Positions 53,118 through 63,100 of a stretch of DNA of 64,000 bases are shown here, in pieces. Source of the DNA: Guillardia theta CCMP2712. Taxonomy: Eukaryota > Cryptophyceae > Pyrenomonadales > Geminigeraceae. The stretch is from positions 462,005 through 526,004 of the forward strand of contig NW_005434650.1 of the NCBI RefSeq assembly GCF_000315625.1, written 5' to 3'. Below the pieces are notes generated by a model, which made no database searches, was not told the origin of the DNA, and worked only from the letters and a program-made list of their open reading frames with translations. The position numbers and the translations under genes are program-made. Position 1 is the first letter of the stretch. Every line of letters begins with the position of its first letter.

Positions 53118-53720
53118 TTGTTTGTAAACGTCCTTCATAAAAACATGGAGATGTCTCCATCAACCAGGATCACTGGCTTCACGGTGGGAGAAGACGTGAG
53201 GACTTGAAGCAGCACTGAGGAGGACTGGCGGAACCTTGGAGCAAGGAGGAGGAGGGTGTGTGGTAGTGAACTGGCAAACGACTCAGTCTTTTGAGCACTG
53301 ATAGTTGAGTGATAGTGTTACAGAGGTAGCAGCGAGTTAGTGATAGTTACTCAGTAAGCAGATCTTTGAACACCTTTTCTGCCTTCGTCACTTCAACTAG
53401 TGATCTCTCCGAGGCTGGCTCGCTTGGAAGAGTAATGTAATGTTGCTCCCAGCTGGGAGATTAGGTTCATATTAGCGCGAGCAGCAGCAGGAAGAGGGAG
53501 AGAGGGAAGGGAAGGGAAGGGAAGAAGCGGAGGGAGGGAGGGAGGGAGGGAGGGAGGGAGGGAGGGAAGGGAGGTCAGTGAGGGTGCGAGGATGATGAAA
53601 GTATACATGAATGCCTCTCCCTTCACAAGACCACTTGTCAAATTATCTCCTATAGTTGTCTGTGCTGAGCTTGATCCCCCTGTTTTAGAACGTGATTCAT
53701 GCCGCAGGTAAATACCAGTC
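53118..53720. other. Spacer with a (GGGA)n array
   Basis: The interval holds a (GGGA)n tract at about 53510-53572 between two genes on the same strand. No other feature is supported. Confidence 0.6.
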
Positions 53721-55034
53721 ATGGTTGTCGGGACATTCTTCTACCTCCCCATCTTCCTCTTCTTCTTCATGTCGGATGCAGCAGCAGCAACACCGGCAGC
53801 AGCAGCAGCCGGGAGGGACTGGGGAAACATCACCTTCGTCCACTGCGTCCAGCCTTACACATGGACGGAGCTTGTGCAGAACTACAAGACGAACAGCGTC
53901 TTCTTCAAGACTGGAGGGCTGGGAGAGCTGCAGAGGGAGGGGATCTATACATGGCAGTGCTTCAAGGATCACTACTGCGCTACAGGCCCCGAGGACCCCT
54001 GGTTCTGCTTCGTGTACGACGAGGTCACTAGCAAGTTCATCCCATGGGGGCCAAACAGTGAGCTGCAGCTCGTCGTGCCTAGCGAGAGGAAATGGGAGGG
54101 ATGCTCGTCGGAGATCGAGGCTCTTTCCAGACAGATCCAGCAGCTCAAGAACGAGTCGTCCTCGCTCAGACCCTCTTCGTGTGCCGGCAGCAGGCTGTAC
54201 ATCGCCGCCAACTCCACCATCATGTGCAGCCCGGGCTTCGGGGGCAACTCGGACGTTGGGTGCAAGCTCTGCCAGGAAGGCACTTACAGCGCTGAGATGC
54301 ACCTGTGCCATTCCTTGTCAGCCACCATCCTTATCGACGGGCACACAAGGGGGAACGCGGCTGGGACTTCAGTGTGGATCGGAGGGGGCCTGAAGTTGTA
54401 CCACGACGCCTCGTCCGGTAGCGGGAATCCTGACCGGATGTCGTACATCCTCCTCAAGCTAGGCTCCGCCCCAGCGGGCTGCTCCCTGAGTGCAAACAGC
54501 ATCACAAAGGCGCAGATGAAACTTTATAAGACGTGGGATGGAAGCGCCGATGGCTGGAGCTGCTCAGAGCACAAGTACCAGATCCGTTTGGCGTCTGTTG
54601 GGAACCTGTCGGTCTACGACTCTACCCAGGTGGTGAGCTACATCGAGCAGAACTTTCCGTACTCCAGCGGGAAGCAGACAGACAGTCAGGGGATGTACGT
54701 CCTCGACAACGGCCAGCGGATCTCTACCTACTTCGATCTCAGCACTACGATCAACGTGTGGTATGACATCGATGTCACCACCTTCATGAAGCAAGTCGTC
54801 CATCACTACGGGGACTCGCTCTCTGCCATCCTGTTGGAGTTGCGCTCTGTCAACGACGGCTGCTTGACCGCGCTCTCCGCCAGTGGGGCCACCAGCCCGA
54901 TCTTCAACATCGCTCTCAGTGACAGCAACGACGATGACATGATCTCAGTGCCGACCTCTTGCGTGCCTTGTCCGCCGAACTTCACGTCTCCAGCAGGGAG
55001 CAGCAGCATTCAAGCATGTAAAGCAGCCAATTGA
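53721..55034 (+). CDS. Secreted DNRLRE-like/Cys-rich protein (437 aa), intronless
   Basis: A hydrophobic signal sequence (MVVGTFFYLPIFLFFFMSD) is followed by an Ala-rich spacer. Residues 35-110 form a Cys/Trp-rich module (WQCFKDHYCATGPEDPWFCF). A short coiled coil follows (about 125-150). Residues 180-400 resemble the beta-sandwich DNRLRE/CBM96-like domain of secreted proteins, with SYILLKLGS, ITKAQMKLYKTW and WYDIDVTTFMKQ. The C-terminus has a CVPCPPNFTSPAG motif as in ephrin-receptor/TNFR-like Cys modules, and a CKLCQEGTYS motif also occurs near residue 190. There is no membrane anchor. The gene follows the secreted RCC1 gene in the same direction, so a shared extracellular setting is possible. 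The DNRLRE call is moderate. Confidence 0.75.
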   Translation: MVVGTFFYLPIFLFFFMSDAAAATPAAAAAGRDWGNITFVHCVQPYTWTELVQNYKTNSVFFKTGGLGELQREGIYTWQCFKDHYCATGPEDPWFCFVYDEVTSKFIPWGPNSELQLVVPSERKWEGCSSEIEALSRQIQQLKNESSSLRPSSCAGSRLYIAANSTIMCSPGFGGNSDVGCKLCQEGTYSAEMHLCHSLSATILIDGHTRGNAAGTSVWIGGGLKLYHDASSGSGNPDRMSYILLKLGSAPAGCSLSANSITKAQMKLYKTWDGSADGWSCSEHKYQIRLASVGNLSVYDSTQVVSYIEQNFPYSSGKQTDSQGMYVLDNGQRISTYFDLSTTINVWYDIDVTTFMKQVVHHYGDSLSAILLELRSVNDGCLTALSASGATSPIFNIALSDSNDDDMISVPTSCVPCPPNFTSPAGSSSIQACKAAN

Positions 55035-55194
55035 CAGGCTAGATGTGACCTGTGCCGATGTATCTATGAACCATCAAGTTGGATGCCCGACGTATGCTAG
55101 TCATGAAGCGACAGATCACTGTAGAATGAATGAAACGTCCAATAGAATCTCCGAATCTTCTGATCGACAATGATAAAGAAAAAGCCTCCAAAGG

Positions 55195-55530
55195 AAGGTA
55201 GGTAGGTAGGGAGGTAGGTAGGTAGGGAGGGAGAGAGGGAGAGAGGGAGGGAGGGGAGGGAGGGAGGGAAGACGGGGAGGGAAGGAAGGGAGTGGAGTGG
55301 ATGGATGGATGGATGGATGATGGATGGAGGAGAAGNNNNNNNNNNNNNNNNNNNNNNNNNNNNNNNNNNNNNNNNNNNNNNNNNNNNNNNNNNNNNNNNN
55401 NNNNNNNNNNNNNNNNNNNNNNNNNNNNNNNNNNNGGGAGGGAGGGAGGGAGTGAGGGAGGGAGGGAGGGAGGGAGGGAGGGACGGAGGGACGGAGGGAG
55501 GGGAGGGAGGGGAGGGGAGGGAGGGCTTTT
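55195..55530. repeat. (GGGA)n array interrupted by a 100-N assembly gap
   Basis: GGGA/GGTA units run from 55195 and a GGAT run precedes the gap. Exactly 100 N occupy 55336-55435, and GGGA units resume until about 55530. The gap is a placeholder of unknown true length, and the array probably broke the assembly. Confidence 0.95.
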
Positions 55531-55559
55531 TGACGTCCGTTGAGTCTTAATAAAATTTT

Positions 55560-57090
55560 AACCTTCTGCGAACGCAACACCGATCACTGTCAGTAACTGA
55601 CGTCGGGCCCGGGCGGCCCCGGCGACATAGTTGCCGGGTCCCGAGTCCAGTCAAAGACCGTACCGTACGCTGATGGTACTACATGATTTACTCACCAGAT
55701 ACCACCGGTCATGGGCATCTTCGCTTAAAACCACCGGATTTTTCTATGGGTCGCCGAGTCATCCATGACCCCACCCCAGCCCCTACCTCTACGTCCCTGG
55801 GGTCACTGAGCCCACCCCACCCCCTCGAAATGATTGACACGAAGGGATGCCGTCTTATGAACTATCAGTAGCACCACCCCGTCTTCCGAGTCTGCTAGAC
55901 ATGGTAGCGATGTGTCACCCATTGCCAAACGCACATCTTGAGATAAGCACAGAATGTTTGATTCACATCCTAACATTTCAAGTTTTGCGAGTAAAAATTC
56001 AAAATATTTTTGAGCAACCCGAAACCAAATGTTTTCAGGTCACGTGACAGGTCTGACATTCGAAACGTACAAATGACTGCCCGCAAGGTAAACTACCCCT
56101 ACCCCCTCCTGCCCCACACACAGCAGCTGCAAAACAATCCTTTTACTTGTGTACTGTCACAGGTAATGTACTTCCCGCGTCTGTACTGCGGTTTGAGTAA
56201 TCTTATAACACATGTAAGTAATAGGTCGTACCAGGTTGTGTACTGCTGCAGGGATCCCAGGCCCCAAGTATTTTGGGCGGACGGAGGAGATATCCACACG
56301 CTGGAGGGGGTGGTGGTGGGTACGAGGTCCTTCAAGAAGCCCTTTTTACGGCTTATTCAAAGGGTGGGGGGTCATATTACCAGGGTACGTATGGTGCTTT
56401 TTACTTGGGGGTGGGTTGGTGCCAATGCCTAAAGAGTCAAAGTGGAACCGGGTGGGTGGTCTGTCGCAATCCTAGAGGCCTGGGTAGTGGGCTGGTCCGA
56501 TGGAGGGGTGGGTCTGCTTAAAGGGATCCTGCAGGTGAGGGACCCCCCAACCCCCACTTGTTTGGCTGGAGCACTGACATTTGATGGTCAAAATTAGTAA
56601 TCAGTGAACCCTGGAGGTGGGTGGGCCAATTACAATCCTTGTAAGACGATTTCACCGGTACATATGAACTGAGAGATGGGGGTAGGGGTCCAACAGCTGC
56701 AGGGATTGAGAGCTCCCCAATTTGAACTGAAGGACGAAGGGGGTGGGGTGATTGAAACCCTTCGGTTGAAGGGGTTTGTGTCCCATTGTCGAAGGGGGTC
56801 GGGGTACCTTTGGACACCCGTACTAAATGGCTTCAAAGTGGACTCGATCAGGGGGGTTGGACCAAAAATGGACGGGGATGAGGCCGTTTGAGTAATCATC
56901 GAAGGAAAGACAGACGATCAGGGGGTGGGGGTACACATTGAGACATTGCGGAGGGGTCCTGATGAAGGGGGTGGGGGGTGGGAGCCAGGGGGTAGGAGTA
57001 GAGGGGAGGGGTACAATGATGAATGGAAGTAGAGTGGAACTTACGGCATGGCACGGAAAATCGGAGACAGGATGAAGCTGAGATGAAGGA
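55560..57090. other. Large G-rich GGGTAC-type region without genes
   Basis: The stretch contains a GC-rich patch near 55603-55640. Many GGGTAC, GGGGTGG and GGTACC motifs follow from about 56260 to 57020. ORFs are short and change frame often. It looks like the longest member of the GGGTAC-island family in this window. Confidence 0.55.
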
Positions 57091-57107
57091 GTTTGAGGAC
57101 AGAGAGA

Positions 57108-57245
57108 AAGAAAAGAGGAGGAGGAAGATCCGAGATACAGGATAGAGAGAGAGGACAGAGGCGGAGGAAGATCTGAGATACAGGATAGAGAGAGAGGACA
57201 GAGGAGGAAGAAGATCCGAGATACAGGATAGAGAGAGAACAACTT
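57108..57245. repeat. Minisatellite of about 45 bp, three units
   Basis: Three tandem units, each with AGATCCGAGATACAGGATAG or a close variant, lie upstream of the desaturase-like gene. Confidence 0.88.
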
Positions 57246-57655
57246 GGAGAGGAGAGAGCTGTTTTGAGAAGCGATTTAGATGGTGGGTTTGAGCCGAAGG
57301 AGGACACTCGCAGAAGCTGTACCAAGAGGAAGAAATGGCGAGATCTTGAATCCTGCTCCTTCATATGGTTTGAGAAGAATGTAGGGAAGGTATAGAGATA
57401 GGGGAAGTTGAAGCTGAAGGCAGTATTTCATGATAAGTGTGGTGTTTCATGGAATCGAAGAGCATATGGAATCGGATCTGAACTAGGATTGTGAATGATA
57501 CTACCATCGAACATGGCCTGTGATGAACGAGCATGTGCTAGATGATAGTCCAATTATGATACTATATTGAAGACGTTCGATAAGCCTTTAACGCGTTTCT
57601 TTGGCAGACTTTGGCAGCGCATTGAACTCCAACTCCTTTCCCTGAGAAACTTCCG

Positions 57656-59028
57656 ATGGCGAAGACAGGAGCGCTCGCCCATGACCAGAATACGGCCAAA
57701 TTTGCAGCCAAAGGAAGCAATTTCAACACTGAAGACGATGGTCTGAAGCTACCTGCTGTCCCTTCCGCGGACTCGCTGGAGTCTCTGGCGTCTACTTCGT
57801 CGCCAGCTCCTTCCCCAACCCTCCAGGCCAAGAAGGCCTCCGATCATACGACGGGCAAGCTCGGGAGCCTTCCAGTGCTAGTGAACGAGGACATAGAGGC
57901 GGCGAGGAACGAGTGGCTGTTCAACCCTCCCAGGTTTATGATCGAGGGCATCAAGACTCTGCTGATCGATGAGCGTGACTTACCAATGGCCCTGGCGTTC
58001 TTCAACATCATCGTGACGACGCTTCCAGCGGCTGCAGCAGTGTTCTACTTGCAGTCTCATGTTTTCGGCCTCCTCTACGTCGTAACCAACCTGATAACAT
58101 ACCAAGAGCGCTTCATCCTCGGTGCCTGCAGCTCTGATCTTATCCTTCACCCGACCCTGACTTTTCTTTTCCCAGGCCTTCACTATAGCTCACACCGTGC
58201 CATCTTCAAGTACTCGGCCTTGAACCTCATTCCCCCGTATCTTCTGTCGCCGTTCTTCGGCATCCCCAGCGGGATCTACTACCTGCACCATTGCGTCATG
58301 CACCATGTGGAGAACAACGTCTTCCCCTATGACGTTAGCTCCACCGAGCCCTTCCAGCGCGACAACTTCGGCCATCTGATCTTCTACTGGCTTCGCTTCT
58401 TGATCGCCATATGGTTCGAGCTCCCTTACTACGCACTGAGGAGGCAGCGATATGGCCTGGCATTCCACTGCGTTTCCTGTATCGGATTCTTCATGGTGAC
58501 CACTTCGGCCCTGTACAAGATGAGTCCGGTGGGGACCATGTGGGTGTTCTGGATCTACACCTTTGTTACCTCCTTCCTCCTCATGCTGGGTAACTGGAGC
58601 CAGCACATCTTCGTGAGCCCGCGGAACCCGAACAGCAACTACCTCCTCGCCTACAACGTGATCAACGTCTCCAGCAACCAGCGCTGCTTCAATGTGAGCC
58701 AGTGCTAGTTGCGACCTTGTTCTTTCCGTTCTGACTCTCCTTGCTGCAGGATGGATATCACGTGGAGCATCACCTTCACTCCCGGAAACACTGGAGCGAG
58801 CTGCCTACCAGCTTCATGCGCTCGCTGGACAAGTACGCCAAGGAGGGCGGGCTGGTCTTCGAGGGCATCGACAACATGGCGGTCGGGTACCTTACGTTCA
58901 GCGGCCAGCTCGACAAGCTCGCCGAGCACTACGTGCAGCTCGGGCCGGTGGAGTGGACGAAGGAGGAGATAGTGGCGGAGCTCAAGAGCCGCCTCGTGCC
59001 CATCCATCGCAAGCCGAAGACGAGCTGA
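57656..59028 (+). CDS. Fatty-acid desaturase-like membrane protein (438 aa)
   Basis: Two exons, 57656-58693 and 58750-59028, join in phase 0 across a 56-bp intron. Histidine clusters typical of the membrane di-iron desaturase superfamily are present. HYSSH lies at about residue 179, HHCVMHH at about 211 and HVEHH early in exon 2. Hydrophobic helices lie between them, with a soluble N-terminus of about 90 residues. Insertion of double bonds or a hydroxylation in a lipid acyl chain is expected, in the ER or plastid membrane. The exact substrate cannot be told. No cytochrome b5 domain (HPGG) is present. ATG 57656 starts a hydrophilic N-terminus (MAKTGALAHDQN) that lacks an obvious signal peptide. 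Confidence 0.85.
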
Positions 59029-59195
59029 GAGTTCAGTTGGGCAAGGAGCAGTAGGAGAAGCAAAGGAGCCAACTGTACAATAAGAGGAGGAGAGGGAGGA
59101 GTAGCGAAAGGAAAAGGAGCGGCGGGCTGAGGGAGGAGAGAGGATGGTACTGACACTGGAGGATGATTGATAGAGATTGATTGAAACTCAAGGGG

Positions 59196-60092
59196 TCATC
59201 TCCTGCCCTCACTGCTGCCCCGTCCTGTCGCTGCACTGGTTGCATTGCCATAGCCACCGCGTCCTGACCCCACGATCTTCTCGAGGACGGACAAGCGGTC
59301 CGCCGTGTGCCGCTCCTCGGAGATGACCAGGTAGCAGGAGGCCAGCAGTTGCAGAAGCTCGTCCCAGCTCCGCCCCTCCGTCACGCTCTCTACTGTCTCC
59401 TTCATGAAGGACGCCTGCCATGCGGTCAGAGCGCAGGCGGGAGGTGAGAGTGGGGATGAAGACAAAAAGGGGATGAAGGGGTAAGAAGAAGAAGGAAGTC
59501 GTGAGGGAAGCAGAGGTGAGGAGTGGGCAGGGGGAGAGGGAGGGAGGGAGGGAGGGAGGGAGGGAGGGAGGGAGGGAGGGAGGGAGGGAGGGAGGGAGGG
59601 AGGGAGGGAGGACTTCCTACCAGGTTCTCTACGAGCTGAGGATCGTTCTCAGTGCGCATGTTGCTGATGTTGTTCATCTCTTCCGCCTCCTTGGGTTTCT
59701 GCGAGGCGTCAACGAGTTGCAGCTGACAGCAGGCAGCACGTCACCTCTGCCATCGCTGCATCCCCCAAGCCCTCGCCATCCGCTGCCGGTTCCTCGAGCT
59801 TCTGCTTCTTCTGTGCCTGGTCAGAGTTCAGATCGCCGAGGAGCAGGCATGGGAGGGGAGGTTCAACCGATTCCTGCACAGAGGGCTCGGTGCTGAGTTG
59901 CCTCTTCCTGTGCTGCTGCTGCTCAACCTGCTGCTGCTCAACCTGCTGCTGCTCCCAGCACCAGGTAGCGTTGAGGTCAGCAGCCCGTAGGGTGAGGATG
60001 GTTGGGTAAGTCGTCTTGGGTAGAGGTTCTGCGAGGAAGCTGGCTTCGTTGAGGACGCTCGTGATGATTGCCTGCTCGACTGTGAGCAGCGC

Positions 60093-60173
<81 letters not shown>

Positions 60174-63100
60174 GGGAGCAGAGATGGAAAACAAGGCAGG
60201 AAAGGAGGATGCACATGCTCAATGGGACCAGGAGGTCATACCTCAACCCACTGATCAGTTCCCATCACGTTTCGCTTCACTCGGATCAGCGCGTCCGTCC
60301 TGATCCTGTTGCCCGACTTCGTATCCCCCGCCGCATGCCCGTCCGCGCCGACCGCCGGCATCCTCTTGCTCGCAGGCTGAGGGTGGGGGGCCGCGGGGCG
60401 GGCGATTTGATCGCACTCGATGTCGAAGTTGTACTTGGTGACTATTCGCTCCCCCTCCTTCACCTGCCACCAGACGTCAACACAGCCTGCGGCTCCGGTC
60501 GCCCTGAGCTCACCAGGTGGGAGTCAACCTTCTCCCAGCACTCCTCCGCCTCGTCGCAGAGGCTGTTGGCCTTGCTGCAGATCATGTCGTTGAACCTCTG
60601 CGCCGCCTGCTGGTCCGCCAGGCTCTTCGCCCTCTGGCTGTCCAGTGCCGCCTGAGCCGACGGCCATCGCCACTCCTTGTTCTCCTGGTCGGGGGAGTAG
60701 ATGTCCTTCCACTCGCCCTTCTCCTTCAGGTTCTCGATCACGATGTGGACCTCGAACTTGGCGATCTTCAGGGCAAGTCAGCTGGGCTGCTCCTCGGGCA
60801 GTGGCTCTCACCTTGTCGGGGTACAGCGGGTCGCCGACGACGTTGATCACCCGGCCCGGCACCCACTCGTTCTCGAACGTCTCCGTGTCTTGGACTTCGA
60901 TCTCTAGGATCGCCCCGATCTTGAGCACGCGCTCCTGCGACAGCGGGATGACGTACGGTCGCGACCTCGACGTGTCCTGCTGCCCCAAGAGGGCGGAGGA
61001 GCTGCCGTCCTCGCTCGCCATGGCGGCCGCCCGCGAGCCTCCGAGTCCTGGGAGCGGGTGAGAGGCAGGAATGGCAGGTGGAGGGCAAGACCGTCAGGGT
61101 TGTTGAAGCGGATGGCGTTGTCGCGGATCAGGTAGATCCTCTGCATGAAATGCGACTTACACCGGACGATCTTCGAGTCGATGTCGAAGAGCATCGTCGC
61201 GAGGTCCATCGGGTGAGCGATGCAGGCCTTGTAGCTCTCCCGCACGTGCTCGGGAACGTGGGTCTGCTGGACGACCTGGAGGGCAGGTGAGGAGGCTGGA
61301 GGAAAGGAGGGAGAGGATCAACCGGGGACGAGAAATCCTTGAACTTCTTGTTCTGGTACAACTTGAGGCAAATCTCCCGCATCTTCACCCTCAGCCCGCG
61401 CATGGTCTTCTTGTCGCGCTCAATCTGCTGCGGGTCCAACAGCTCCGGGACCGCCTGCCACCTCACGGGCGTATCGTCCTTCTCGAGCTCCTCGTAGCTG
61501 AGCTGCTCCTCCTCCCTCCTCATCTCCCACCTCTTGACATCCCGCACGAGAGGGGAGAAGAACTTGCGACGATGTTCCACCGTCGGTGGGTTCAGCTGGT
61601 GAGCATGGGAGAGGTTGAAGATCCTTGAGAACTTCATGAGCTGGAGAATGTCGTAGTCCCTCTCAGCATCAGCCGTCGCAAGCAGTAGGACAGGATGTGA
61701 AGCAGGAAGGTTGTACAAGGATGTATCCAGACACGTTCTCAGTCCGTCCGACGCCGACTTCCACCACCTGGGAGAACAGCCCGCGGTCAGGCTCGTACCG
61801 AAGCTCTTGTTTCTCCTCTTCCTCCCCCGGCCCCCCTACCTTACCGCGCCGCCTCCCCCTCCCCCTCCTCCTCACACCTGTGAAAGTCCGGGAGGAAGAG
61901 GATCGACGGTGCTCGGTTGCGAGCCTCCGCAAACTTGGACACAAGGGCCTCCTCGAGCGTCTTCACGTCTCCGCTCCCAGTGGAGGTATGAAGGTCTTGC
62001 AGCCCGATCCCGAACGTCGGCATCGGGTCAAGCGCCTGGATGAGAGCTCTTGCCACGTGGTTCTGCGCGTCCCCTGCCCTGCCCCACAGTAGGACTCTCG
62101 GTCGGTACACCACGTCCATTCCCCTGAATGAAGCAAGGTTCTGTATCTCGAAGTCCCCCGCGTACACAGCGTGCTTGCTGGAGCTGGCTGTGGGGTTGCT
62201 GCCGTTGGCCGGATCGCCGCCGCTGTCCGTGACGGCATCAGCGTTCGCTTTCGCTCCCTCCCTGACTCCCTCCTCCTCCTCCTCCTCCTCCTCCTCCTCC
62301 TCCCCAGTCTTGAACTGATTTCGCATCTCGTCGACCGTGTGTTTCAGTCGATACAGGGATGGTTTGCCCAGTGGAAAAACTTCGCAGAGCCGCTCGAAGG
62401 ACTTGACGAGGTCACCGTAGAGAGGGTCCAGCAGCGAGTTGGGCAGGGTGACGCCAAGGGAGCTGCACAGGCGATCAGAGCAGGGAGAGAGAAGGAGGGT
62501 TCTCACGGGGCTGATCGACGCGACGAGCACTTGATGGTCGCCATGGCCTCCTTGAAGTCTTCCTCCGTCACGAACAGCTTGTCCTTGTCGATCTTTAGCC
62601 GATAGTCTTGCGTGTAGATCTGTGTTGACAGGCTTTCAGCGCATCTTGCTCGCTGTTCCTCCACCTCTCACCTGTGGGAACGTGCGGCGGAGGGCCCGGA
62701 TGCCAGCCTCCGTACATAGAGCCTTGAGATCCGCTCCTCCGAACCCCACGCAAGCGTTCGCTGCTTGCTCAATGCACTTCTTGGAGAGCGGAGGCTTCCA
62801 GTCTTTGGTGTAAATCTGAGGTGGGCAGCGATCAGACTAGCTGGTCGACATGGAGGGGTCAGCCTGACCTCTAGGATCTTGGCTCTTGCGGCAGCATCAG
62901 GGAGAGGAAAGTAGAACTCTCGGTCGAACCTCCCCGGCCTGCGTAGCGCCGGATCGACCTGTCGGAGGAGCCGTGAGTGCCGGAGGAGAGGAGGATGGAG
63001 AGCGACGTCACCGCATCCGGCCTGTTGGTCGCTCCGATGAGGACCACCATCCCTCGCTTGTCAAGGCCGTCCATGAGGGCGAGGAGAGTGCTGACTATGG

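Noticed and set aside
60094-60173. Poly-His/poly-Ile ORFs
   Set aside because: They arise from an (ATG)n intron array; the flanking exons join in phase without it.
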